Assembly: GCA_036746315.1 (NCBI GenBank)
Contig: DAIOEK010000024.1
Span: forward strand, 1-40,003
DNA length: 40,003 nt
Direction of reading: 5' to 3'
Origin: DAIOEK01 sp036746315
Lineage (GTDB): Bacteria > Chloroflexota > Anaerolineae > Anaerolineales > Anaerolineaceae
In this document: positions 25,359-33,263 of the stretch, piece by piece
How positions within the stretch are numbered: position 1 is the stretch's first letter
Layout of the letters: each line of letters starts with the position of its first letter
Notes under the pieces: generated by a model
The model's database searches: none
Seen by the model: the letters and a program-made list of their open reading frames with translations, nothing else
What the model was told of the DNA's origin: nothing
Program-made: the position numbers and the translations under genes

Positions 25359-26285
25359 CTACGGATTATGGGTACCCCAATCTTTTTGCCCGTTCAAGTA
25401 ATCTTTTCCAGAGATTTTCTTTTTCCCTGGTAACTGGACCTCCTCCAATATTAACCACCCTTGCCCTGTACCAAGCGCCGGATATCGATCGATAATGCTT
25501 TCCCCGCCTGGTAAAGCGTATACGCTTTCCACCACCCGAGCTTTGTATACCTGAATTTCCTGCCCATGATGATAAACACGGGATACTGGCCACGGGATAT
25601 AGGCGCGGACTTTCCTCTCCAGTACGCAGGCTGGCAATGTCAAATCCAGCAAAGCTTCTGCTTTTTTGATCATGCTTGCATAGGTGGCAGAAACATCATC
25701 CTGTTTTTGAGGTTCGATCTTTCCTTCCAGAAAATCAGGCAAAGTCTCAATCAATAGATCGGCGCCCTGCCGAGCAAGTCTTGTAGTCAACGAAAGGGTG
25801 GTATCTTCCGCCTGGATCTCGATTTCCTTTTTACGCAGTACTGCGCCGGTATCAATGCCTTCATCCATCAGCATGATACTTACCCCTGATGTTTTATCGC
25901 CTGCCAGCAGGGCAGCCTGGATGGGCGCAGCTCCCCTCCAGCGGGGCAGATAACTGGCATGCACATTAATGCAGCCAAGTCGGGGTAATTCCAACACATT
26001 CTTCCGTAATATTTGTCCAAAAGCCGCTACTACAATCAGGTCTGGATTCCAGGCAGTCAGTCGCTCAAACACTCCCGGGTCTTTCATCCGTGTGGGTTGG
26101 ATCACCGGGATATTCAGCTTGTCAGATAACACTTTTACTGCCGGCGGCATAATAACCTTGCCTCGTCCAGCTGGTTTGTCTGGTTGGGTGACAACACCAT
26201 ATACTTCATAATTGTTGGCTGTGAGCGCTTCTAACACAGTCGCCGCAAAATCTGGTGATCCCATGAAAACTATTCGTGGAGGCAT
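25359..26285 (-). CDS. fmt: methionyl-tRNA formyltransferase
   Basis: Transfers a formyl group from 10-formyl-tetrahydrofolate to Met-tRNA for initiation. The Rossmann-like start IVFMGSPDFAATVLEAL and the VVTQPDKPAGRGK substrate loop are typical. The catalytic core has Asn and His in INVHASYLPRWRGAAPI, plus Asp in MDEGIDTGAVL. A C-terminal tRNA-binding domain (about 205-305) follows. I start it at the ATG at 26285 (308 residues). The longer frame has upstream residues unlike the family and covers the promoter. It is the first gene of an eight-gene unit, and its start looks leaderless. Confidence 0.95.
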   Translation of the reverse strand: MPPRIVFMGSPDFAATVLEALTANNYEVYGVVTQPDKPAGRGKVIMPPAVKVLSDKLNIPVIQPTRMKDPGVFERLTAWNPDLIVVAAFGQILRKNVLELPRLGCINVHASYLPRWRGAAPIQAALLAGDKTSGVSIMLMDEGIDTGAVLRKKEIEIQAEDTTLSLTTRLARQGADLLIETLPDFLEGKIEPQKQDDVSATYASMIKKAEALLDLTLPACVLERKVRAYIPWPVSRVYHHGQEIQVYKARVVESVYALPGGESIIDRYPALGTGQGWLILEEVQLPGKKKISGKDYLNGQKDWGTHNP

Positions 26286-26292
26286 TATAAAA

Positions 26293-26301
26293 ATTGTAGC
26301 A
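26293..26301 (-). promoter_or_regulatory. extended -10 promoter of the fmt-glp operon
   Basis: On the minus strand, TGC plus TACAAT lies 7 nt before the fmt ATG, so the transcript should start at or within a base of the start codon. No SD or good -35 is present. Confidence 0.55.
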
Positions 26302-26342
26302 CAACCTGAAATTTCGCTATACAAAAAACCTTCTTGTTTCTA

Positions 26343-26370
26343 TTGTAAAGAAGGCAAAACGGCTTACAAT
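26343..26370 (+). promoter_or_regulatory. promoter of the DUF4870 gene
   Basis: -35 TTGTAA (26343-26348), a 16-bp spacer and -10 TACAAT (26365-26370). The leader is about 24 nt and contains GGAGGA before the ATG at 26401. It is divergent from the fmt promoter. Confidence 0.65.
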
Positions 26371-26400
26371 AAATTAATATTCACAAACTTGGAGGATAAA

Positions 26401-26733
26401 ATGACTGATCAGTTTTCAACTAGCGGAATTACCAGCGATGACAAGCTTTGGGCTTTACTATCTTGGCTGATTGCCCCTGTCGTTCCAATTATTGTACTGT
26501 TGATGGAAGATAAGAAAAACCGCCCCTTTATCAAATACCATGCCATACATGGACTCATTTGGTCATTGGTCTTTTATATTCTGGGAACGATTCTTTCGTT
26601 CGTCGTTGTTGGCGTTTGTGTTTTTGCGGTTGGATTTGGTTTCTCCATCTATTGGGGCATTAAATCCTACCAGGGTGAGATGGTTAAAGTTCCTCTGCTG
26701 ACCGATTTCGTTAAGAATCAGGGCTGGGCATAA
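26401..26733 (+). CDS. DUF4870-type small membrane protein
   Basis: A 110-residue protein starting with a polar tail (TDQFSTSGITSDDK). Three hydrophobic segments follow at about 20-38, 50-70 and 72-88. The DDKLWALLSWLIAPVVPIIVLLMEDKK and FIKYHAIHGLIWS patterns match the DUF4870/TMEM109-like family of unknown function. GGAGGA at 26392-26397 fixes the start; the open frame extends further upstream through the divergent promoter region and is not real coding sequence. It is a single-gene unit that ends in a bidirectional terminator. Confidence 0.88.
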   Translation: MTDQFSTSGITSDDKLWALLSWLIAPVVPIIVLLMEDKKNRPFIKYHAIHGLIWSLVFYILGTILSFVVVGVCVFAVGFGFSIYWGIKSYQGEMVKVPLLTDFVKNQGWA

Positions 26734-26748
26734 AGCTTTTTGATCAAT

Positions 26749-26785
26749 AAAAAGGATGGCCATTTTTTTGGTCATCCTTTTTGTA
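26749..26785. terminator. bidirectional terminator between DUF4870 gene and the ubiquitin-like operon
   Basis: AAAAAGGATGGCCA pairs with TGGTCATCCTTTTT across a T-rich loop, and T tracts follow on both strands. It ends the DUF4870 gene (+) and the seven-gene ubiquitin-like operon (-). Confidence 0.88.
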
Positions 26786-26803
26786 TTTTCAGCTCAACAA
26801 TAG

Positions 26804-27925
26804 TTACTTCAATTTAACCCTGCTCGGCTTGGCGGCAGGGGCTTTCTGCGCCGTTTCGGCTTGCATGGTGTTCTTTTTGGTTAATCGTAGCATAGCAGGC
26901 AGGAATAACAGAACCACAAGTGCTCCAAGCAGCCCGTAGAACATCAGCCAATTATTGGAAGCACCTGTTTCCGGAATGAGCCCACCGGGGTTCACATTGG
27001 TGGATGCAGCCTGTGACCATCCTGCAATTCCACCTTCCTCCAGTGTAACCGTCAACCGTCGGTTCATACCATCGTGTAGCGCGGAGTTGGACGTATATGT
27101 GATCGCATACTCGCTTTGCAGGGTGCGTCCATACTGCTCATATATCTTGGACAGTGATTCCTCATCTGAAGCCCGACTGTAATCTCCTCCTGCCCTCTCG
27201 GCAATCGACGTGAGAGTATCCTCATCCAGGGCAGTGATGCTACCTGTGCTTTGTGAAGCCTTTCCCAGTCCAATGATCCCGATGGATAATCCGCTTTCGC
27301 CAATTCCATCCAGTACGTCAGATGGAGTAGCTTTGCTGCGATTGTCCAGTCCATCGGTCATGACCAGAATGGCCTTCCTGCCAGGCAACGGATTCATTTC
27401 TTCCACAGCCGTCTTGATTGCGTCGTACATGGCAGTATCTTTTTCCGCCTTGAGCTCTTCAATAGCCCCCTTCAACAACTCCTTGTTCTTCGTTACGGAT
27501 TGAACGACTTTTACGCGGGTATTGTAAGAGATGATCCCGGCCAGGTCATTGGAACGCATTTGATCAATATATGTTGTCGCTACGTTCTTGGCCATCGTAA
27601 GCTTGTTGCCATAATTCATGCTGCCTGATACATCCATCAGCAGCATGGTGGTGATCGGTCCCTTATCTTCTGCTCCTTCTACCAGGTCAACCGGAACTTT
27701 TTTCCCGTCTTCGCGCAGAACCAGGAAATTGGGGTTGATCACAGCAGGCTCGCCATATTGATCTTCGGCTGACACGTAAACCACAACATCCGGAAACTTG
27801 GACGTATCCACCTGGGTAATGTGCAGGGTAATATCACCGCTATCCTGCTTGACTTGAAAGGCAGATCCGAAAAGCATGCACGCAACGGCAATCACCGAAA
27901 GAAAAATGCGTAGACTCGTTTTCAT
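26804..27925 (-). CDS. secreted/anchored von Willebrand factor A domain protein
   Basis: A 373-residue protein with an N-terminal signal peptide (about 1-24) and a beta-rich region (30-90). A VWA domain (about 91-275) carries an intact MIDAS: DVSGSM at 98-103, a Thr in KDTAMYDA and Asp in MTDGLDN. A membrane helix at about 326-348 is preceded by IPETG (317-321) and followed by Lys residues, resembling a sortase-type sorting signal, although 25 more residues follow. VWA domains bind metal-coordinated protein ligands. It is the last gene of the ubiquitin-like operon, starting 2 nt after the FHA gene, and its place outside the membrane would put a sensor or adhesion module next to the cytosolic machinery. 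Confidence 0.88.
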   Translation of the reverse strand: MKTSLRIFLSVIAVACMLFGSAFQVKQDSGDITLHITQVDTSKFPDVVVYVSAEDQYGEPAVINPNFLVLREDGKKVPVDLVEGAEDKGPITTMLLMDVSGSMNYGNKLTMAKNVATTYIDQMRSNDLAGIISYNTRVKVVQSVTKNKELLKGAIEELKAEKDTAMYDAIKTAVEEMNPLPGRKAILVMTDGLDNRSKATPSDVLDGIGESGLSIGIIGLGKASQSTGSITALDEDTLTSIAERAGGDYSRASDEESLSKIYEQYGRTLQSEYAITYTSNSALHDGMNRRLTVTLEEGGIAGWSQAASTNVNPGGLIPETGASNNWLMFYGLLGALVVLLFLPAMLRLTKKNTMQAETAQKAPAAKPSRVKLK

Positions 27926-27927
27926 TT

Positions 27928-28785
27928 TTACCTCTTTTCGTAATACTCAAGTTCAGTATTACCCATTCGAATGGTTTGATGATTGCTCAGGCGTACCATT
28001 TCGATCTTTTTACCGTTGACGTAGGTACCATCTAAACTCATATCCTTGATGGTGAAATGAGTTCCCAGCCCCTTGAGCATGGCGTGTTGTGGCGCAATGT
28101 CAGGATCAGTCAATACAATGTCTGCCTTGATCACATCGCTTCCGATGAATGCTCCCGGGCTGTTCTTGTTCAGGAACTTGTCCAAAACAAATTCCATGCC
28201 CTTCATTTTTCCGCTCTTTACCTCAACCCAGGCGCGGGAAAGCACATACACGATAAGTGCAATGAACAGACTGACAGCTGCCCCCAACAACATTAACCCG
28301 AGGGCTTTGCCAAAAGCGGTTATCCCCAGTAGATATTGAGCAGCGCTTAACAAAACTCCGCCGAAAATACCTCCCAGAATGCCACCCAATGCCCCTTTCC
28401 ACACCTGGGCGCCGCTCATAAAACCGGCGGCAATTCCAACCAGCAAGCCAAAAATTGCCCAGCCAGCCAGGCGTCCGGCAGCTTCTCCGCCGCTCAATTG
28501 GAAAAGCCCTTCTGCAATCGGCAGACCGATTGCCCCGCCGGCTGCCCCCAAACCGGCATTGATTGCTGCATTCTTGAGTGTGTAAAGCAAATCCTTTCGG
28601 ATGATGCCTTCTGTAATGCCAATGCTGGCGCCGATGCACAATCCGATCAACGCACCTACCAGTATTTCATTCACGATCAGGCTGGGGGTAAAGGACAATC
28701 CAACCAGGTTGCTGATCTGCCAGGCTACCAGTCCGCCAATAGCTCCGGCAACGCTGTAATAATACAAACGCATTATTCTTGACAT
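27928..28785 (-). CDS. glycine-rich polytopic membrane protein with C-terminal FHA-like domain
   Basis: Residues 1-185 have about five hydrophobic segments rich in glycine-zipper spacing (GAIGGLV, GAAGGAIG, GALGGILGGIFGG). A cytosolic FHA-like domain (about 205-285) follows, with FIGSD (213-217), His234 and DGTYVNGKKI (252-261). Canonical FHA domains bind phosphothreonine through Arg and Ser. Here the Arg position is Ser (IGSD rather than IGR), and the Ser before His is replaced (IAPQHA). Phosphopeptide binding is therefore uncertain. GGAGGAG lies 4 nt before the ATG inside the end of the JAMM gene, and the two genes overlap by 13 bp. Confidence 0.85.
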   Translation of the reverse strand: MSRIMRLYYYSVAGAIGGLVAWQISNLVGLSFTPSLIVNEILVGALIGLCIGASIGITEGIIRKDLLYTLKNAAINAGLGAAGGAIGLPIAEGLFQLSGGEAAGRLAGWAIFGLLVGIAAGFMSGAQVWKGALGGILGGIFGGVLLSAAQYLLGITAFGKALGLMLLGAAVSLFIALIVYVLSRAWVEVKSGKMKGMEFVLDKFLNKNSPGAFIGSDVIKADIVLTDPDIAPQHAMLKGLGTHFTIKDMSLDGTYVNGKKIEMVRLSNHQTIRMGNTELEYYEKR

Positions 28786-29453
28786 GTTTCTCCTCCTTCG
28801 GGTAAGTCCAGGCTAGGTTGCAGATTGTTCCAATCAACAACGCTTCGCCCCTCTTTCCCTAAAAGCTCGGTAAAACCGAAATAATGTCGGGAGGCAAGTT
28901 CTCCATCCGTTGTTCTGATGAAAAACCCGCAGGTTTTGGATACAGGCTCGATCACCAGTGCAATTTGCCACATTTCCGGAAAGAAATGTTGATGCAGCCA
29001 GAGATCATACTGCGAAAGGAATACACCCATCCGTGGGTGGGTATGGAACCATCCGACCAGTTCTTTCTCTGGATGCTGCTCATCAAGTATTCTCCGCATT
29101 GCCACCTGGCTGTCCTGTGTAAAAGTGAGATGCGTGCTGCTGCTCCGGGTGAATTCGGCGAACAGAACAGTATCCACAACAACATACTGCTGGTTTTGCC
29201 GGTTATCCATTCGCCATTTTCCCAACAACCACCCACCGGTTTCATTCGCCAGATCGCTGGCCGCATGAAATGCACAGGCCAGGATGGCTGGCTGCGTCAT
29301 GAACACTATAACGGATGGCTCGAGCTCTTCCTGGGCTTCAACAGCAGACATCCAGCTTAAAGTGTGAGCGGAAGGCAGCCGCGCCGCCTTGGGATAAAAC
29401 GCATCGACAGGCGTGAGTTTTACAGTTTTAGAAACAACATCCAGTTCTGACAT
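28773..29453 (-). CDS. JAMM/JAB (MPN+) metalloprotease, predicted deubiquitinase-like
   Basis: Predicted zinc isopeptidase that releases ubiquitin-like proteins from targets or precursors, 226 residues. The full JAMM motif is present: Glu71 in ETGGWLLG, then His137-x-His139, seven residues, Ser147, two residues and Asp150 (WFHTHPRMGVFLSQYD). The domain spans about 48-185. The N-terminal 45 residues and the acidic tail (LPEGGETCQE) are not recognised. It starts 27 nt after the ubiquitin-like gene and overlaps the FHA gene. Bacterial JAMM proteins also act in sulfur-carrier and siderophore pathways, but the E2 and RING-like neighbours point to conjugate removal. Confidence 0.92.
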   Translation of the reverse strand: MSELDVVSKTVKLTPVDAFYPKAARLPSAHTLSWMSAVEAQEELEPSVIVFMTQPAILACAFHAASDLANETGGWLLGKWRMDNRQNQQYVVVDTVLFAEFTRSSSTHLTFTQDSQVAMRRILDEQHPEKELVGWFHTHPRMGVFLSQYDLWLHQHFFPEMWQIALVIEPVSKTCGFFIRTTDGELASRHYFGFTELLGKEGRSVVDWNNLQPSLDLPEGGETCQE

Positions 29454-29480
29454 TATTTGTCTTTTTGAATGGATTCTGCC

Positions 29481-29747
29481 TTAACCGGCAGTGATATCGG
29501 CTGTAATCATGATCCGGTCATCTTCAGGCACATTTGCCGATGCCAGCGTTTCGTTCTCCTGAAGTTCACGTCCCAGCGCCTTGCTGTCCAGACGATAGTT
29601 GATCGGACGACCGTCCGGACCAATTGCTGGCAATTCTAGCGATGCAGCCAATTCAGGAATCAGATCTTTCACTTCGATTTCTGCCGGCACTTCAGCCACC
29701 CGGCTTCCGCCGGAAGGCAGCATGAGTGTTAGGTTGATATCAGACAT
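29481..29747 (-). CDS. free ubiquitin-like protein
   Basis: An 88-residue beta-grasp candidate. It is nearly the same as the first 88 residues of the next-upstream gene product. Shared stretches include IGPDGRP, YRLDSKALGREL and MITADITAG. It ends exactly at ITAG, so the C-terminal glycine is exposed as translated and needs no processing. There is one glycine, not the GG of ubiquitin. The LTLMLPSGG start and the hydrophobic strand spacing fit ubiquitin or YukD-like folds. AGGAG lies 9 nt before the ATG. I infer that the E1-like protein activates this terminus, the E2 carries it and the JAMM protein removes it. Confidence 0.85.
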   Translation of the reverse strand: MSDINLTLMLPSGGSRVAEVPAEIEVKDLIPELAASLELPAIGPDGRPINYRLDSKALGRELQENETLASANVPEDDRIMITADITAG

Positions 29748-29808
29748 TGTTTATTCTCCTTATTTTTTTGAACGGTAGACTATATCTTTGAGCGCTCCAG
29801 ACTGCAGG

Positions 29809-30657
29809 TCATTTCAAATGGATCCTGGATGATTTCGGCTTTTCAACTGCCCGCACTTTGATCCGTTCCGGTCTTAACAGTTCCCTTTTATCAAGTGGAA
29901 AAACATTTGGGCTCTTTTCCCGGTATTCTTTACACCAGCGGGCAGCCTCCATATCCCAGGGAAAGGGCGGTTTGGTCGGATCATCATGAAAATTCTTGTA
30001 TTGCAGCATCTCGCCCAACATGATGATCAAGCGGTCCAGTGAACGGGATGCGGTCCACCAGGCGGCATCGATGCACACACTGCCATTCAGGTGATTGATG
30101 TTTGGGTGCCAGATGGGCGTCAGCCACTTCATGCCCGGCCAGCGTTGCGGATATTGGTTATGCAGATAGATATCTACTTGGTGCTGTTCACCGAAAACCG
30201 GGCGTTTCTTTTCATCCACGCCGATAATACTTTTGCACTTAAAAGAGACCACGTAATGTTCCGGTGGCAATCCCGGACGAACGATTACCGGCTCTGCGTG
30301 GATCAAGTCGCTGCGTGCATTCAGTTCCTGTATCAATTGAAAATCTGCGCGCAGGCGCCTGACCCTGGGGCTGGCATCGATCGGATTGACGCTTCCGGCG
30401 GTAATGTCGGCCGTGATCATTAAACGGTCATCCGCCGGTACACGGGCGTCGGCAAGTGTCTCTTTTTCAGTCAGTTCTCTGCCAAGCGCTTTACTGTCCA
30501 ACCGGTAACCCATGGGCCGTCCATCCGGACCGATGGTGGGCAGCTTTAACAGCGCGGTTAGTTCTTCGATGATTTCACCTACGGCAACATCGCCAGGAAT
30601 ATCAGCCCGGCGTGCACCGCCATTGGGCAAAACGATTGTGACTGCGATATCTGGCAT
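29809..30657 (-). CDS. ubiquitin-like domain fused to an E2 (UBC-fold) conjugating enzyme
   Basis: Residues 1-88 are a second copy of the ubiquitin-like protein, ending ITAG at the same position. Residues about 95-255 are an E2/UBC fold. An N-terminal helix (PRVRRLRADFQLIQEL) and strand region lead to the WHPNIN element (HPN at 184-186) and the predicted catalytic Cys195 in GSVCIDAAWW. This matches the HPN...GxxCLD layout of E2 enzymes. The basic tail (KVRAVEKPKSSRIHLK) is not recognised. I start at the ATG at 30657, since GGAG is 8 nt upstream and it aligns with the free ubiquitin-like protein; a TTG lies two codons earlier. The total is 282 residues. Confidence 0.9.
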   Translation of the reverse strand: MPDIAVTIVLPNGGARRADIPGDVAVGEIIEELTALLKLPTIGPDGRPMGYRLDSKALGRELTEKETLADARVPADDRLMITADITAGSVNPIDASPRVRRLRADFQLIQELNARSDLIHAEPVIVRPGLPPEHYVVSFKCKSIIGVDEKKRPVFGEQHQVDIYLHNQYPQRWPGMKWLTPIWHPNINHLNGSVCIDAAWWTASRSLDRLIIMLGEMLQYKNFHDDPTKPPFPWDMEAARWCKEYREKSPNVFPLDKRELLRPERIKVRAVEKPKSSRIHLK

Positions 30658-30685
30658 TTCCAACTCTCCTCGAATAAATGCGGAA

Positions 30686-31603
30686 TTACGAATGAATATG
30701 TGGCACCTGGCAGGTACCGGTGATTTCCCAGCAACTCTTGTGGTGCACTGTATTACAGATCGGACACACTACCACTTCATCTTTTTGGGTTTCGTCAACC
30801 AGTTCCAGGCAATACGGGCAACGGTGTTCTTCAGCGCCTACCAGTTTGATTGCTGCACGCGAGGCAGGCAAAATACCGTGTGTCTGCCTGAATTTCGCCT
30901 TCTTTTTTGTGGGTCTTAACAACCGAACGTCATTCTCGCGTGGGAAAAGTTTCTGCTCCCAGGCAACAATCAGTGACGGAATCGCATGGAATTGCGCAGC
31001 GATATCTTCCATAAATGTGCGAATTCCCCAGGCCCGTATCCCTTTATGAGCTTGTTGACCACTTGGGGAGCGTACCGCAGCAGGAGTTTGTTGGGGCAAA
31101 CTTGTGTTTTGCTTAATTTCGTCATCCCCAGAATGGTTGTCGGCTACGGCAGCTGCTCTTTTGACAGGTTTCCGCCAGGCATATAAAACCAGCCAGGATA
31201 CAATCGCACCTATCAAAAGCTGTAGCAATCCATCCCAATGGGTAACCGATTTGTCAATTAACGACACTTGGAACCCTACTTGATGATCGCTGAGGTAGGA
31301 TAACCCCACCAGACTGAAGATGATGGAGGCGTTGGCGCAAATCCATCGCGTTACCCGTAAATGTTCCTTCAGTAGTGTCCGTGCAATGATCCCCGCGATC
31401 AGTGCCGATCCGAGAACCACAGCAATCTTCAAAAAGCTGTCAGCCAGTCCCGGATGGAGAAAAAGCACCCAGGTCCATCCCCAACTGGCTACTAGGGTAA
31501 GCTGAATTGCAATGACCACCACAACAAGCTGAAAAAGTAGCTTTTTCATGAAATTGGAAGTCCCCCCCGAAGCAAGGGATGTTGAGCTACCCTGCGAATT
31601 CAT
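30686..31603 (-). CDS. membrane protein with C-terminal RING-like zinc domain, candidate E3
   Basis: Residues 1-145 contain four hydrophobic segments (about 20-48, 56-76, 86-105 and 126-143). A polar linker of about 110 residues follows. The C-terminus has CPYC (262-265), CPIC (280-283), His287/His288, Cys291 (HHKSC) and Cys298 (TGTC), a treble-clef arrangement that fits a RING or RING-like binuclear zinc site. In context it is the candidate ligase that brings a charged E2 to membrane-proximal targets. Its ATG overlaps the E1 stop (ATGA), with GAGG 4 nt upstream. A simple zinc-ribbon anchor without ligase activity is the alternative. Confidence 0.85.
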   Translation of the reverse strand: MNSQGSSTSLASGGTSNFMKKLLFQLVVVVIAIQLTLVASWGWTWVLFLHPGLADSFLKIAVVLGSALIAGIIARTLLKEHLRVTRWICANASIIFSLVGLSYLSDHQVGFQVSLIDKSVTHWDGLLQLLIGAIVSWLVLYAWRKPVKRAAAVADNHSGDDEIKQNTSLPQQTPAAVRSPSGQQAHKGIRAWGIRTFMEDIAAQFHAIPSLIVAWEQKLFPRENDVRLLRPTKKKAKFRQTHGILPASRAAIKLVGAEEHRCPYCLELVDETQKDEVVVCPICNTVHHKSCWEITGTCQVPHIHS

Positions 31604-33252
31604 ACTTCCTCATCTCGTAATACTACGCGCATGTGATTAGTTTTATCTTCAGTGGTTTCTTCTTCAACAGCTTCCCCAAGCCGAATATGCAAATTGGGTG
31701 AAGCAAAACCTGAATCAGGCTTGCTGAAATGATTGAAATGAAGTGTTTCTTCCAGATCGCCGGTCAACTCATAAAACCGATATTCCATGCCATTATTTGC
31801 CCGGATTACGTGCAGGGGAGGTATTCCCACGCTGCTAAGCGTACGATCCAGGAAAGTTTCTTCACCGGTGATCAAATGCACCATGCTGATTTCCCGTAAT
31901 GTTCCGCAGATGGCACAATGGGCACCCTGAAAGCTCACCTCAGAGATGGGTTTCAACACATTTTCAGTGGTGTGGCATTTTGCACAGGAGAGCGACAGAA
32001 TCAGTTCCTGATCCAGTTCGAGAACGGCATTTGGACCAAGATCATTTTGGGCAATCTGCAATAATTCGGCAATTGTAGTCTGCGAGGTTTTTGCCGGGAT
32101 TTCACTGATATCCCCATAAATCCAATGGCTGTCACAGTCTTCCCGCGCCTGGTAAGCGCTGATGTACATCTCATTGGTCATCCCGTTGTAGCGAATGACT
32201 TTACCCGGTTGAGTTGGCAGATCATGAATAATCTTGAGTGCTTCTTGCGCTTGCATGGCTCCAATAATGGATGCAATGCTGGGCGTGGTAGGCACCTTGC
32301 CCAGTAATACATTTTCACGCGCAAGCAGTGGGCAGGAATAGCGCATGGATAATTCCCTTCGCGCGGCTTCGGTAAGGGTGCATTCAAAGCACGCGCCTTC
32401 GCCAGGTTTGAACACACGCACCAGCCCCAGCAGTTCCTGAATTGCACCATCTACCCAGGGTACATTCATCCAGTAACAATAGCGGTTGACAGCCAGGCGG
32501 GCTTCACGGTTATCCAGGCAGCCTATCACCACATCCATTCGCCTGAAAACGCCCGCTCCAAGCTGGGTGGATACATCTCCGTTAAGGTACTGAACGTGGA
32601 CATTCGGGTTAATATCTTTTGCTCGTGCAGCAGCTACTTCGGCTTTTTCACGTCCAGTGTCGGTCTCGCGGTACAGCACCGACCTGCTCAGATTAGCCAT
32701 TTCGATGGTATCGAAATCGACGATAAAAATATTACCGATCCCCATCAAAACCAGGTTTTTGATGACTTCATTTCCCAGGGCGCCAGCGCCGACCACAAGA
32801 ACTTTTGCTTTCTCAACCTTTTCCCTCTCCCACCAGGAAATAAGATTGAAGGTTGCCAATCGATCTGCCTGTGGATTGCTGACCTGCAATGGCTTTTCTG
32901 GAGCTACCGGCAAACGCCGTGGACCACTCGGCTCCGTGTCCTCTTTAACCTTGGGTCTAGGTTGGGTAGCTTCGCGATGAATGCTCGATAACTCATGCGA
33001 TTTTGCCAGGTTGGATGGGTTTACCTTCATCACGAACCAGCCCACTCCATGCCTGCCTTCGATAAGTTGGTGCTCAGCCAGTATTTTTAACGCCTCCCGA
33101 ATGGTGGAACGACTGACCCCGTACGTCTGAACCAGTTCCCTTTCTGTGGGGAATTGTGTACCCGTTGGATACGTGCCATCTAAGATGGAAGTGGCCAGCT
33201 TGCCGGCAACCACATCAGTCAATGATCGGTGGGATAACAAATTAATTGGCAT
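31600..33252 (-). CDS. GntR-type DNA-binding domain fused to an E1-like (ThiF) activating enzyme
   Basis: A 550-residue protein. Residues 1-75 form a GntR winged helix-turn-helix (TERELVQTYGVSRSTIREALKIL at 36-58). A linker (80-130) is followed by a ThiF/E1 adenylation domain (about 135-355). It has VVGAGALGNEV at 153-163, the Asp strand IVDFDTIEMANLSR and GKVPTTPSIASIIGAMQAQEALK at about 318-340. CFEC (288-291) and Cys307 (YSCPLL) are the candidate catalytic or metal cysteines. A zinc-ribbon region (CAKC 423-426, CAIC 446-449) and an unclassified tail follow. The ATG at 33252 is chosen because the earlier codon (33282) lies inside the operator. It is the first gene of the operon and overlaps the RING-like gene by 4 nt. 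Confidence 0.9.
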   Translation of the reverse strand: MPINLLSHRSLTDVVAGKLATSILDGTYPTGTQFPTERELVQTYGVSRSTIREALKILAEHQLIEGRHGVGWFVMKVNPSNLAKSHELSSIHREATQPRPKVKEDTEPSGPRRLPVAPEKPLQVSNPQADRLATFNLISWWEREKVEKAKVLVVGAGALGNEVIKNLVLMGIGNIFIVDFDTIEMANLSRSVLYRETDTGREKAEVAAARAKDINPNVHVQYLNGDVSTQLGAGVFRRMDVVIGCLDNREARLAVNRYCYWMNVPWVDGAIQELLGLVRVFKPGEGACFECTLTEAARRELSMRYSCPLLARENVLLGKVPTTPSIASIIGAMQAQEALKIIHDLPTQPGKVIRYNGMTNEMYISAYQAREDCDSHWIYGDISEIPAKTSQTTIAELLQIAQNDLGPNAVLELDQELILSLSCAKCHTTENVLKPISEVSFQGAHCAICGTLREISMVHLITGEETFLDRTLSSVGIPPLHVIRANNGMEYRFYELTGDLEETLHFNHFSKPDSGFASPNLHIRLGEAVEEETTEDKTNHMRVVLRDEEV

Positions 33253-33263
33253 AATATACACCT

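Noticed and set aside
26212..26400. N-terminal extension of the DUF4870 protein
   Set aside because: It covers the divergent promoters and fmt start, while GGAGGA just before 26401 marks a normal start.
28773..33252. Sulfur-carrier (ThiS/MoaD-type) or molybdopterin pathway using ThiF and JAB proteins
   Set aside because: The E2 with HPN and active Cys, the RING-like protein and the absence of thiamine or molybdopterin genes favour conjugation over sulfur transfer.
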